A stretch of DNA of 33,960 nt from Melioribacteraceae bacterium (lineage in GTDB: Bacteria > Bacteroidota > Ignavibacteria > Ignavibacteriales > Melioribacteraceae). Below, in pieces: positions 6,545-14,688 of the stretch (positions are counted from its first letter, which is position 1; each line of letters begins with the position of its first letter). Made by a program: the position numbers and the translations under genes. The stretch covers positions 1 to 33,960 of the forward strand of contig JANQIV010000086.1 of NCBI GenBank assembly GCA_028282005.1. The letters run 5' to 3'. The notes beneath the pieces were generated by a model, which saw only the letters and a list, made by a program, of their open reading frames with translations, had not been told where the DNA came from and searched no databases.

Positions 6545-8497
6545 ATGAAATACCTTTTCTCCCTTATATTGTTTTTAACAATAAATAATGTTTACAGCCA
6601 ATCTGAAGATTCAACAAAAACCTATGAACTGGATGAAATAACCGTAAAAAGCGGAATTATTTTAGAACCTAAAACAATTACCGAAATAAATTATAAAGAG
6701 ATTGAAAAAGCGGATGCTTCGTCAGTTATCGACCTAGGAAAATTTATTCCGTCTGTAAAAGTGCAGACTAACTCACGCGGCGAAAGTTTGTTTTTTTTGC
6801 GTGGCTCCGGCGAAAGACAAATAGCACTTTTATTTGACGGCGTTCCGATGAACATTCCCTGGGATAATAGAATTGATCTGAGTTTGATACCAACTGATGC
6901 TATTGGGGAAATTACAGTTACAAAAGGAATTCCATCCACTGTTTACGGAGCAAATACGCTTGCCGGAGTAATAAGCATTAACTCAAAAGAGTACAATGAA
7001 TTTCAAAAGAACAAAAAATTTGTCGCCCAACATGGTGAGAATGGTTTTAAAAAATATTCCGGTTATTGGATTGACGGAAGTGAGAACTTTAGTTATTTGG
7101 TTTCGATGTCTTATAAAAACTCCAACGGTTATAGGTTACCTGACGCTTATGATAATCCAATAGCAAATCCTTCGTCGTTTAGAATAAACAGCTTCAGTGA
7201 AAGCTACAATGCCTTCGGCAAAGTGAATTTCGATATCGGGGATTTTTCGGAGACAAGCGTTTCGTTTTCCTATATCAATTCAGAAAAGGGTGTGCCACCG
7301 GAAACAGACGTGAGCAATCCGAGATTTTGGATTTACCCGGAATGGCAAAAATCGACACTCACCATTAATGGCTCAACGAGATTCGAAAACGATAAATCGT
7401 CAATGCTGGTTTATTCGTTCTCCGGTTCTAAATTCAATATGCAAATTGATCAGTATAAAGACATTTCATTTACAACAATTGACGACATAGAAAAAGATGA
7501 TGATTTAATTCTTAATGGTAGATTGATTTATTCCAAAATGTTTGGTAATTCGCTCTTAAAATTTTCGTTTAACGGATTCACCACAGAGCACAAAGAAAAA
7601 TTTCTTCAAGAAGATTTCGTTGAAAAGAAATTTGTTCAGAATGTTTATAGCATAGGTGCTGAGTACGAGTTAATTGAAGAGAATTACACAGCGATTGTTG
7701 GAGCTAGTATTGATAATTCGTCAACACCTGAAACCGGCGACAAGCCCTCCAAAGATGCAATTACTGATTACAGTTTCAACACGGCTTTTGTTTATTCACT
7801 TAACCCGAGAATGTACACTCAAATAAATTTTGGTAGAAAAACAAGATTTCCAACTTTACGCGAAACTTTCTCCGGGGCACTTGGTAGGTTTGTTCCAAAT
7901 CCGGATTTGAAATCTGAAGTTGCAACAACGCTTGAAACAAGCTTGACTTACAAAGACAACATCAGCCAGGTAAACTTAAATTTATTTTTCACTTACCTTC
8001 AAGATGGTATTGTGAGAATATCATTACCAGAAAGGCAATTTCAGCGTGTAAACAAAGATGCAATTAGGACTGTTGGTGTTGAGTTTAATGCTTTTCACAA
8101 TTTCAGCAAAGATCTGTTTGCTAATTTTAATTTCACATATCTAAATGCTTTGGCCGAAAATGAAAACGGCGAGTTTACCGACACCCTTGAATACAAACCT
8201 AAGTTTGTTGCCGGATTCAATATTAACTATGCCTTTTACAAAAACTTTAATGCCGTTATTGAATCAAATTTTGTCGGTGAAGAATTTGGATTTCAGGAAG
8301 GAAACGAGTTTATCCAAAAATTGCCGAATTATCTGTTATTTAATTTTAGATTATCATATTTGTTTAACATTTACAAAGATGTTGATCTTCAGTTATATTT
8401 TAGACTTAACAATGTGTTTGATAAACTTTACTACACACAATGGAGTTTGCCGGAACCAGGTCGGCAATTTTGGTTTGGGACAAATATTGAATTTTAA
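6545..8497 (+). CDS. TonB-dependent outer-membrane receptor
   Basis: A 650-residue receptor. I place the start at the ATG at 6545 because it yields a clean signal peptide (MKYLFSLILFLTINNVYSQ), directly followed by a TonB-box-like YELDEITVKSG (28-38). Starting at the in-frame ATG at 6371 would bury the signal 58 residues in. The plug domain (about 45-150) has IDLGKFIPSVKVQTNSRGE, LRGSG, LLFDGVPMN and the VYGANTLAGVISI end. The rest is a 22-strand-type barrel ending in aromatic F (WFGTNIEF). At 650 residues it is of BtuB/FepA size, not SusC size, and there is no SusD. It imports an unknown ligand, powered by TonB. It directly abuts the glycosyltransferase gene (stop at 8497, next ATG at 8498), so they share a transcript. 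Confidence 0.9.
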   Translation: MKYLFSLILFLTINNVYSQSEDSTKTYELDEITVKSGIILEPKTITEINYKEIEKADASSVIDLGKFIPSVKVQTNSRGESLFFLRGSGERQIALLFDGVPMNIPWDNRIDLSLIPTDAIGEITVTKGIPSTVYGANTLAGVISINSKEYNEFQKNKKFVAQHGENGFKKYSGYWIDGSENFSYLVSMSYKNSNGYRLPDAYDNPIANPSSFRINSFSESYNAFGKVNFDIGDFSETSVSFSYINSEKGVPPETDVSNPRFWIYPEWQKSTLTINGSTRFENDKSSMLVYSFSGSKFNMQIDQYKDISFTTIDDIEKDDDLILNGRLIYSKMFGNSLLKFSFNGFTTEHKEKFLQEDFVEKKFVQNVYSIGAEYELIEENYTAIVGASIDNSSTPETGDKPSKDAITDYSFNTAFVYSLNPRMYTQINFGRKTRFPTLRETFSGALGRFVPNPDLKSEVATTLETSLTYKDNISQVNLNLFFTYLQDGIVRISLPERQFQRVNKDAIRTVGVEFNAFHNFSKDLFANFNFTYLNALAENENGEFTDTLEYKPKFVAGFNINYAFYKNFNAVIESNFVGEEFGFQEGNEFIQKLPNYLLFNFRLSYLFNIYKDVDLQLYFRLNNVFDKLYYTQWSLPEPGRQFWFGTNIEF

Positions 8498-9967
8498 ATG
8501 AGAGAGAAAATGAGTTATTCAATTTGTTTACAGTACTCTGAAAATTCTGAGTTTAATAATTTATTGCAGTCAATTAATTTTGAAGAGATAAATAAGATTT
8601 TTATTTTATCGCAAACTGAAATAAATTTTGACAATCCGAAAATCTCAAACGTAACTTCTAATTCGATTTATTCCTCTGAGTTTTACAAAAAGCTTATCAG
8701 CGAAATTGACTCCGACTATTTGTTTATTATTTTGGATGAGAATATAGAGTTCGGTCAAAATTGTTTCAAAAGATTTTTAAATGTTGCAAAAGACACAAGT
8801 TCCGGAATAGTTTATTCAGACTATTTAGTTAAAGAAGAATCTGCAATCACAAAGCATCCCGTAATTGATTATCAGGTTGGCAGCATTCGTGATGATTTTG
8901 ATTTTGGCAAACTGCTTTTGATTGATGTTAATGAGCTTAAAAAAGCAGTTAATGAATTCAGTAATGATTTTTCTTTTGCCTCTCTTTACGATGTCAGATT
9001 AAAAATATCTCAATCAAAATCGGTTACACGAATTCCGGAATTTCTTTATACAATTTCAAAAAGTGATAACAGAAAATCCGGGCAGAAAATTTTTGATTAT
9101 GTCGATCCCAAGAACCGTGAAGTGCAAATTGAAATGGAAACTGCCGCCACTTATCATTTAAAAAAAGTTGATGCTTATCTCACATCAGATTTTACTACAA
9201 TGAACTTCGACAAAGATAGTTTTCAATTGGAAGCATCTGTTATAATTCCTGTAAAAAATAGAGTAAAGACAATTAAAGATGCAGTCACCTCTGCGTTGAA
9301 TCAAAAAGTAAATTTTAGCTTTAATGTGATTGTTGTTGATAATTTTTCAAACGACGGTACAACCGAACTGCTTGAAGATCTTGCGAGGAAAAATAATAAT
9401 CTTGTTCATTTAATTCCCGGCAGAAAAGATTTACTGATTGGCGGCTGCTGGAACGAAGCAGTAAACTCAGACCATTGCGGAAAGTTTGCTGTGCAACTCG
9501 ATAGTGATGACATGTACTTTGACGAAAATACACTCAGCAAAATCATCAACAAATTTTATGAAGAAAATTGTGCTATGGTTATCGGCACTTATCAGATGAC
9601 AAACTTTGATTTGCAGGAAATTCCACCGGGAATAGTTGACCATAAAGAATGGACTTTTGAAAACGGTAAAAACAATGCTTTGCGTATAAATGGACTTGGT
9701 GCACCGCGAGCTTTTTACACCCCAATTTTAAGAGAGATACAATTGCCGAATACAAGTTACGGTGAAGATTATGCCGTGAGTTTAAAGATTTGCAGAGATT
9801 ATAAAATCGGAAGAATTTATGACCCGGTTTATGTTTGCAGAAGATGGGAAGGCAATACGGATTCAAATTTGAATGTTGAACAGACAAACAGAAATAACCT
9901 TTATAAAGATAGAATTCGTACTATAGAAATTATTGCCAGACAAAACAAGAACGCTGCTAATGTATAG
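8498..9967 (+). CDS. Glycosyltransferase with two GT-A-like domains
   Basis: A 489-residue protein. Residues 244-460 form a GT2 domain: [14 protein letters not shown] (246-260), [20 protein letters not shown], the metal-binding QLDSDD (333-338), and [11 protein letters not shown] (421-431) with the candidate catalytic acid E423/D424. Residues 1-200 look like a decayed second GT-A fold ([24 protein letters not shown]) without a full nucleotide-binding motif. No signal or membrane helix, so it acts in the cytoplasm or at the inner membrane. The ATG at 8498 touches the receptor's stop; the ATG at 8510 (Met5) has a better Shine-Dalgarno (GAGAG) and may be the real start. It overlaps the DUF4922 gene by 8 nt. 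Donor and acceptor are unknown. Confidence 0.85.
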   Translation: MREKMSYSICLQYSENSEFNNLLQSINFEEINKIFILSQTEINFDNPKISNVTSNSIYSSEFYKKLISEIDSDYLFIILDENIEFGQNCFKRFLNVAKDTSSGIVYSDYLVKEESAITKHPVIDYQVGSIRDDFDFGKLLLIDVNELKKAVNEFSNDFSFASLYDVRLKISQSKSVTRIPEFLYTISKSDNRKSGQKIFDYVDPKNREVQIEMETAATYHLKKVDAYLTSDFTTMNFDKDSFQLEASVIIPVKNRVKTIKDAVTSALNQKVNFSFNVIVVDNFSNDGTTELLEDLARKNNNLVHLIPGRKDLLIGGCWNEAVNSDHCGKFAVQLDSDDMYFDENTLSKIINKFYEENCAMVIGTYQMTNFDLQEIPPGIVDHKEWTFENGKNNALRINGLGAPRAFYTPILREIQLPNTSYGEDYAVSLKICRDYKIGRIYDPVYVCRRWEGNTDSNLNVEQTNRNNLYKDRIRTIEIIARQNKNAANV

Positions 9968-10949
9968 AGAAATTGAAGACGGGATTCTGTCAAACTTTGG
10001 TTCGGTTAATAGTCTTCCACAAAAGTTAGCTTCTTTAATCAAACAGCAAAAAACAGTTTGGGAATTATTAGATAAGAATGACGATGCGCTGAGTGATGTT
10101 AAAATAAAAGAATTCATTTTTGACGACATCAAAATCAATCTTCAATTTAATCCGCACAGAATAATTTCTACTTCCGCAAAGGTTGATAAAAAAACAATTG
10201 AAAACAGAAAATGCTTTTTATGTAAGGAAAATATTCCTGCTGAGCAAAGTGCCGTAAAGTTTAATGATGAATTTGCTTTTCTTTGCAATCCTTTCCCGAT
10301 TATTAATAATCATTTTACAATTCCGCATGTTGATCACATTCCGCAGCAGATTGCGAATTACTTTGAATCATTTCTCGACATTGTGTTTTCACTGAAAGAT
10401 AATTTTACAATTCTATACAATGGCCCAAAGTGCGGAGCTTCGGCTCCGGACCATCTTCATTTCCAATGTGTTAAAAGTGATGTGCTCCCGATTGAATCAG
10501 AGATGGAGTTGCTGCTCTCAAAATATTCCAAAAATTATTTGAATGAAGCAGAGATTAAATCTTACTTTGTTAGCGACCCGCTGAGAAATTTTATCTTCAT
10601 TCAATCAGACAACAAAACGAAAATCATTGAAGAATTTGAAAGAGTTTATAAATCATTACAGAAAGTTTTTGAAAACAATGAAGAACCTTTGTTGAATGTA
10701 CTTTCCTTTTACAGAAATGATTGCTGGAATGTTATCGTTTACCCGCGTGCAAAACACAGGCCGGATTATTATTTCTTGGAAGGTGACGATCAAATTTTGA
10801 TCAGCCCGGCATCAATTGATTTATGCGGAGTTTTAGTCTGTCCGAGAGAAAATGATTTTAATAGAGTGACTTCAAAACAGATCCAGACAATTTTTAGGGA
10901 AGTTAGCTGTAGGACAGACAACCTATCTGTCCTACTAAACACTGTTTAA
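9960..10949 (+). CDS. DUF4922 protein, GalT/HIT-like nucleotidyl transferase fold
   Basis: 329 residues from the ATG at 9960, whose ATGTATAG overlaps the stop of the glycosyltransferase; a TTG further upstream would give nine more residues and is less likely. CFLC (85-88) resembles the zinc CxxC of GalT, and H165-L-H167-F-Q169 is the HxHxQ signature of the HIT/GalT/Ap4A-phosphorylase superfamily, in which the middle His forms the nucleotidyl intermediate. The C-terminal half has [11 protein letters not shown] and [11 protein letters not shown], typical of DUF4922 (PF16269), related to plant GDP-L-galactose phosphorylase. An inferred role is phosphorolysis or transfer on a nucleotide-sugar feeding or recycling for the partner glycosyltransferase. 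The last codons lie in a hairpin repeat (10909-10935). Confidence 0.83.
   Translation: MYREIEDGILSNFGSVNSLPQKLASLIKQQKTVWELLDKNDDALSDVKIKEFIFDDIKINLQFNPHRIISTSAKVDKKTIENRKCFLCKENIPAEQSAVKFNDEFAFLCNPFPIINNHFTIPHVDHIPQQIANYFESFLDIVFSLKDNFTILYNGPKCGASAPDHLHFQCVKSDVLPIESEMELLLSKYSKNYLNEAEIKSYFVSDPLRNFIFIQSDNKTKIIEEFERVYKSLQKVFENNEEPLLNVLSFYRNDCWNVIVYPRAKHRPDYYFLEGDDQILISPASIDLCGVLVCPRENDFNRVTSKQIQTIFREVSCRTDNLSVLLNTV
10909..10935. repeat. Hairpin element forming the 3' end of the DUF4922 gene
   Basis: Perfect 10-nt arms GTAGGACAGA (10909-10918) and TCTGTCCTAC (10926-10935) enclose a 7-nt loop. The element is coding (residues near the C-terminus) and lies 14 nt before the stop codon. It shares the plan GTA-N3-CAGA-N7-TCTG with the element at 17924-17944. 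No T-tract follows on either strand, so it looks more like a dispersed REP-type hairpin than a terminator. Confidence 0.6.
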
Positions 10950-10952
10950 TAA

Positions 10953-11381
10953 TTATGGCTCCAAATAATTTTTTAGTGCAGTATGCATTATGTAAGTCCA
11001 ACCTTCAACAAAGTTTTCTTTTACGAAATCGGGATTATCACTATCGAAGCTTTCAATCCCTTTGTGAGTCAATTTAATTTTCGTCTTATCACCATCAGCA
11101 AAAAGTTCAAAAGTGACAAAAGACTCTCCGGTGTAGCCATCGTATTTCCAGCTATAAGTTAATTTTTGATCTGCAATTACTTCGGTTATTTTGCAAAGGT
11201 GTAAATAGCTTTTTTCTGTTTTGCCTTTACCTTCAAAACTAAATTCAAAGCCTACCTCAGGCTTGAATTTTTCCAAATCAAAAAACCAGTTTCTCATCTC
11301 GTCTTTATCTGTAATTGCTGCCCACACCTTTTGAACGGAAGCATTTACCTTAATTTCTTTTACCAATGGTTCAACTGTCAT
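10953..11381 (-). CDS. SRPBCC/AHSA1-family protein
   Basis: A 142-residue START-like protein of the activator-of-Hsp90-ATPase-1-like group (PF08327). Visible family features are IKVNASVQKVWAAITD (10-25), MRNWFFD, the G-rich hairpin FEFSFEGKGKT, LTYSWKYDGYTGESFVTFEL, KTKIKLTHKGIE and a C-terminal helix GWTYIMHTALKNYL. These form a hydrophobic-ligand cavity, and ligands are mostly unknown. It follows the ArsR gene with an ATGA overlap and its own AGAGGA Shine-Dalgarno. The ArsR + SRPBCC pairing is widespread. Only 3 nt separate its stop from that of the convergent DUF4922 gene. Confidence 0.88.
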   Translation of the reverse strand: MTVEPLVKEIKVNASVQKVWAAITDKDEMRNWFFDLEKFKPEVGFEFSFEGKGKTEKSYLHLCKITEVIADQKLTYSWKYDGYTGESFVTFELFADGDKTKIKLTHKGIESFDSDNPDFVKENFVEGWTYIMHTALKNYLEP

Positions 11382-11686
11382 TGTTTTTCCTCTAAATAGT
11401 TTTTCAATGAATTTAATTTTTTATCCCAGAATTTATCAAAGTTTTGCACCCAATCGCGAACTTCTTTTAGCGGTTCGCTATTGGCCCTGCAATACCTTTC
11501 GCGCCCAGTTTGGTTTATTTCAACAAGTCCGCATTCCGTGAGTATTTTAATGTGCTTAGAAACTGCCGGCCTGCTGATTTGAAAATTCTCTGCTATTTTG
11601 TTCATTGACAGGTTTTTAGTGCTCAGCAGATAAATAATTTCTCTGCGTGTTGGGTCGGCTATTGCCTGAAAAACGTCTCGTCTCAT
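11378..11686 (-). CDS. ArsR/SmtB-type transcriptional repressor
   Basis: 102 residues from the ATG at 11686, which has a GAAGG Shine-Dalgarno. A longer frame from a TTG at 11749 would run through the two operator-like palindromes and is rejected. MRRDVFQAIADPTRREIIYLL opens the winged helix; MNKIAENFQISRPAVSKHIKIL is the helix-turn-helix and GRERYCRANSEPL the wing. No metal-binding ELCVCDL-type motif is present, so it is not an arsenic sensor; it belongs to the SRPBCC-linked subgroup (SdpR/YgaV-like). It overlaps the SRPBCC gene by 4 nt and probably represses both genes through sites at 11703-11746. Confidence 0.9.
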   Translation of the reverse strand: MRRDVFQAIADPTRREIIYLLSTKNLSMNKIAENFQISRPAVSKHIKILTECGLVEINQTGRERYCRANSEPLKEVRDWVQNFDKFWDKKLNSLKNYLEEKQ

Positions 11687-11702
11687 TTTGATGCCTTCGA
11701 TC

Positions 11703-11720
11703 TGTAACAATTTGGTTACA
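11703..11720. promoter_or_regulatory. ArsR operator-like palindrome, proximal site
   Basis: TGTAAC-AATTTG-GTTACA is a perfect 6+6 inverted repeat located 17 nt upstream of the repressor ATG. On the minus strand it reads TGTAACCAAATTGTTACA and shares GTAACC.AAT.GTT with the neighbouring site. Autoregulation by the ArsR protein is inferred from position and sequence. Confidence 0.55.
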
Positions 11721-11728
11721 AATATAAA

Positions 11729-11746
11729 CGAAACCATTCGGTTACG
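11729..11746. promoter_or_regulatory. ArsR operator-like palindrome, distal site
   Basis: On the minus strand CGTAACCGAATGGTTTCG matches the proximal site at GTAACC.AAT.GTT.C and is itself palindromic (AACC/GGTT). Centre-to-centre distance to the proximal site is 26 bp, about two and a half helical turns. Confidence 0.5.
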
Positions 11747-11816
11747 CAAATTAATTCTTCACGGAAATTCAACTTTGAGAGAAATAGAAAGTGGGATTAT
11801 ATAACAACAAGAAGTA

Positions 11817-12950
11817 TTAAGTTTTCTTTAAAGCAATAATGCTTATATCATCGTCGTATTTTTTATTTGTGTAAACGTCAAACTCTTTTTTGATTTCATC
11901 GAGCATTTCGTTTTCATTGTTTTTGTTTTCAACAATTTTGGTGAATCCATCAACTGAAAGCTGTACGCCTTCTTCATTGCGGGCTTCAAAAATGCCGTCT
12001 GTCATTATATAGACTTCATCGCCGGATTCGAGTTTTAATTCATAATCTTTGTAATCACTGTTTTCAAAATAACCGAGTAAAATACCGTCTGATTTTATGA
12101 AGTCAACTTTTTCTTTTTTGTAAAACAATGGAAGGTCACCTGCACCACTGTATTTTAATGTGCCGTCTCTTTTTAAAAGCAGAACTGAAAGTGTAATATA
12201 AACCTCTGAAATTCTTTCATCCCTGAAAACAGATTCGTTTACTTTTTTTATTATTTCTCCCGGGGAGAAATTTTCCGAAGACTGTAAAATAAATCTAACC
12301 GCACTGCGGATATAACCGGCATAAGCTATCGCGAAATAATATGCGCCCCACTTTTTACCCATTACATCCCCGAGAATTACTACCATGTTTTCTTCGTCAA
12401 GTTCAAAGTAATCAATAAAATCACCGCCGGGTATGCCCTGATAAGTTTGATGCCAGTGTTCAATTTCATAACCTTCGAAATATGGTGCAACTGTTGGTAC
12501 AACAGCGGCAATCATATTGCTTGCAGCGGACTGAACTTCATTGATAACTTTATCTCTTTCTTTTTTATAACTTGCAACAATGGCTTTTACTTTAGCGATT
12601 ACTACTTTTGTGCTGCTTGTTTTTATTATGTAGTCCTGTATATCAAGATCGTAACCTTCGAGGATATCTTCGTCGGCACCTTTGGCAGTTAAAAATACAA
12701 ATGGAATTGTCTTCAGAAATTCGTCTTTCAAAATCTCACGGCGGAATTCAAATCCGTCCATTTCAGGCATCATAATATCGCTGATAATCAACTCTGGCTT
12801 TACTTCCCAGACTTTTTCAAGTGCTTCTTTTCCATTCATTGCGGAATAAACTTCGTAACCTGCACGTTTCAAATTGAATTCAAAAAGCTTTACAATGTTT
12901 GCTTCGTCTTCAACTAAAAGTATTTTATCTATTATCTCAGAATTTTCCAA
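11817..12950 (-). CDS. Receiver-PP2C (SpoIIE/RsbU-like) phosphatase
   Basis: A 377-residue two-domain protein. The receiver (8-125) has E14/D15, phosphoacceptor D58 (SDIMMPEMDG), T88 and K110. A helical linker (126-148) leads to a PP2C-type SpoIIE domain with metal ligands D177 (GGDFIDYF), D195 (LGDVMGK), D318 (MTDGIFEA) and D367/D368 (YDDDISIIAL). Such enzymes dephosphorylate a phospho-STAS protein in partner switching; the adjacent STAS gene 15 nt upstream is the obvious substrate. The start is TTG, supported by an AGGA six to seven nt upstream, and no ATG lies nearby. It is last in the four-gene operon. Phosphorylation of D58 by the operon's kinase probably controls phosphatase activity (inference). 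Confidence 0.92.
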   Translation of the reverse strand: MENSEIIDKILLVEDEANIVKLFEFNLKRAGYEVYSAMNGKEALEKVWEVKPELIISDIMMPEMDGFEFRREILKDEFLKTIPFVFLTAKGADEDILEGYDLDIQDYIIKTSSTKVVIAKVKAIVASYKKERDKVINEVQSAASNMIAAVVPTVAPYFEGYEIEHWHQTYQGIPGGDFIDYFELDEENMVVILGDVMGKKWGAYYFAIAYAGYIRSAVRFILQSSENFSPGEIIKKVNESVFRDERISEVYITLSVLLLKRDGTLKYSGAGDLPLFYKKEKVDFIKSDGILLGYFENSDYKDYELKLESGDEVYIMTDGIFEARNEEGVQLSVDGFTKIVENKNNENEMLDEIKKEFDVYTNKKYDDDISIIALKKT

Positions 12951-12965
12951 AGTTATTCCTGTTAT

Positions 12966-13304
12966 TTATTGAAAGCTTTTTATTGCTGCCTGGAGTTCGT
13001 TGTAAGTGTCGAATACTCTGAATAGCCTTGTAAGCTCAAACATTGATCTTACTGCCGGTCTGAAGCCAACAAGTTTTAGATCACCGCCGACTTTGGCAAC
13101 TTTTTTAAGCGTATTTACAAGCACTCCTAAAAATGTTGAATCGATAAAATCGCATGCACTCAAATCAATAATTATGTTTTTGTAACCCTCTTCCATTTTA
13201 ATGGATAAAGCGGATTTTAACTCGTCTGCTTCATTTAATGTAGCACGGTCAATATTGATAATCTCAACTAAAACATCGCCAATTATTTCTTCAATTATGT
13301 TCAT
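12966..13304 (-). CDS. STAS-domain anti-anti-sigma-like protein
   Basis: A single-domain STAS protein of 112 residues, typical SpoIIAA/RsbV length. The conserved loop CDFIDSTFLGVLV has the phosphorylatable S56 after D55, followed by GGDLKLVGFRPAVRSMFELTRLFRVF. In classical systems a serine kinase/anti-sigma factor (RsbW/SpoIIAB) phosphorylates this serine and a PP2C phosphatase reverses it. Here the phosphatase is the next gene, but no RsbW-type kinase is in the operon. It could control an anti-sigma factor encoded elsewhere, or another target. It begins 2 nt after the sigma-54 regulator's stop, with a GGGA Shine-Dalgarno inside that gene's end. Confidence 0.9.
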   Translation of the reverse strand: MNIIEEIIGDVLVEIINIDRATLNEADELKSALSIKMEEGYKNIIIDLSACDFIDSTFLGVLVNTLKKVAKVGGDLKLVGFRPAVRSMFELTRLFRVFDTYNELQAAIKSFQ

Positions 13305-13306
13305 TT

Positions 13307-14686
13307 TTATTTTCCCGATTCAATATTGTATTTTTCCATTAATCTGTAAAATGTTGCTCGTCCGATTTTTAATTTTTTTGCTGCATCAACAATATTTCCG
13401 CTTGTAATTTTCAGAGCATGTTTTATTGCTTGTTCTTTTAACTGTTCAAATGGAATAACGGGTGCATCTTCACTAAATAATGCGACGTTCGCAGAAATGA
13501 AGGATTTTCTGTCCGAAGTCAAAATTTGCGGAGGAAGAACGTCAGTTGTAATATTTTCACCATCTTCCATAATTACGCATCTTTCAATTGTGTTTTCAAG
13601 TTCACGGACATTTCCCGGCCAGTCGTAATCAAATAATAATTTTCGAACGCTTTTGTTCAATCCTTTAATTTGCTTTTTATGTTTTTGGTTAAATGAATCA
13701 ATAAAATGATCGATCAATATCAAAATATCACTTCGTCTATCCCTCAAAGGGGGAATATTAATTGGGAAAGAACTTAATCTATAAAAAAGATCTTCGCGAA
13801 ATTCTTTTGCTTCAACTGCTTCCGTTAAATCACGGTTTGTTGCAGAAATAATTCTTACATCCGATTGCATTTGCTCGTTCCCACCAACACGCTCAAATGT
13901 TTTTTCCTGAATTGCACGGAGAATTTTAGCTTGCAGCGACATTTCCATTTCGCCGATTTCATCTAAAAATAGTGTGCCGCCGTTTGCTTGTTCAAACTTA
14001 CCAATTTTTTTCTGATAAGCTCCGGTGAACGATCCTTTTTCGTGCCCAAATAATTCGCTTTCTAAAAGTTCGCGTGGAATCGATGCACAGTTTATAACTA
14101 CAAAAGGATTATCTTTTCTGATGCCGTTGTAATGAATCGCCCGAGCAATTAATTCTTTGCCTGTTCCGCTTTCGCCGTGGATTAAAACTGTAACGTCATT
14201 ATCGAGTACTTTGTTAACCATCTTAAACACTTGCTGCATTTTATCGTCAACTGAAATGATGTTATCAAAACTGTACTCTTTTTTGATGTTGTTTTCAAGT
14301 TCTTCAACTCTTCGGTGCAATTCATAATTTTTTAATGCGTTTTGAATTGCCGTCTGCAAGCGGTTGTTGTCAATTGGTTTCGGAAAATAATCATAAGCTC
14401 CCAATCGAATTGATTCAATTGCAACTTCAACGCTTCCCTGAGCAGATAGCATAATTACAGGAAGGTTATTATTGAATTGTTTAATTCTTCTTAAGACATC
14501 ATTTCCATTGATATCCGGAAGCATAATATCGAGTAAAACTAAATCCGGCCTTTCGTCAAGATTATCCAATGCGTCAAATCCGTTTTCGAAAGTTTTAACT
14601 TTGTACCCCCACTGATTCTTCACCCAATGTGATAGTAATTTTAAGATTGATGGTTCGTCATCAACAATAAAAATTAGTCTCTCCAA
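13307..14686 (-). CDS. NtrC-family sigma-54-dependent response regulator
   Basis: 459 residues with the standard three domains. Receiver 1-120: D9/D10, D53 in LLDIMLPD, S81, K103. AAA+ domain about 140-375: Walker A GESGTGKE (171-178), the sigma-54 contact loop GSFTGA (218-223, a tolerated variant of GAFTGA), Walker B LFLDE (239-243), arginine-finger region LRDRR. Fis-type helix-turn-helix at the C-terminus (GNIVDAAKKLKIGRATFYRLMEKY). It activates sigma-54 promoters when phosphorylated, presumably by the PAS kinase whose gene ends 2 nt upstream. The start is TTG with a good AGAGGT Shine-Dalgarno. I did not find a -24/-12 promoter next to the operon. Confidence 0.94.
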   Translation of the reverse strand: MERLIFIVDDEPSILKLLSHWVKNQWGYKVKTFENGFDALDNLDERPDLVLLDIMLPDINGNDVLRRIKQFNNNLPVIMLSAQGSVEVAIESIRLGAYDYFPKPIDNNRLQTAIQNALKNYELHRRVEELENNIKKEYSFDNIISVDDKMQQVFKMVNKVLDNDVTVLIHGESGTGKELIARAIHYNGIRKDNPFVVINCASIPRELLESELFGHEKGSFTGAYQKKIGKFEQANGGTLFLDEIGEMEMSLQAKILRAIQEKTFERVGGNEQMQSDVRIISATNRDLTEAVEAKEFREDLFYRLSSFPINIPPLRDRRSDILILIDHFIDSFNQKHKKQIKGLNKSVRKLLFDYDWPGNVRELENTIERCVIMEDGENITTDVLPPQILTSDRKSFISANVALFSEDAPVIPFEQLKEQAIKHALKITSGNIVDAAKKLKIGRATFYRLMEKYNIESGK

Positions 14687-14688
14687 AT

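Noticed and set aside
11687..11749. Longer ArsR protein starting at TTG 11749
   Set aside because: This stretch contains two operator-like palindromes; the ATG at 11686 has a Shine-Dalgarno and matches the family's usual start.
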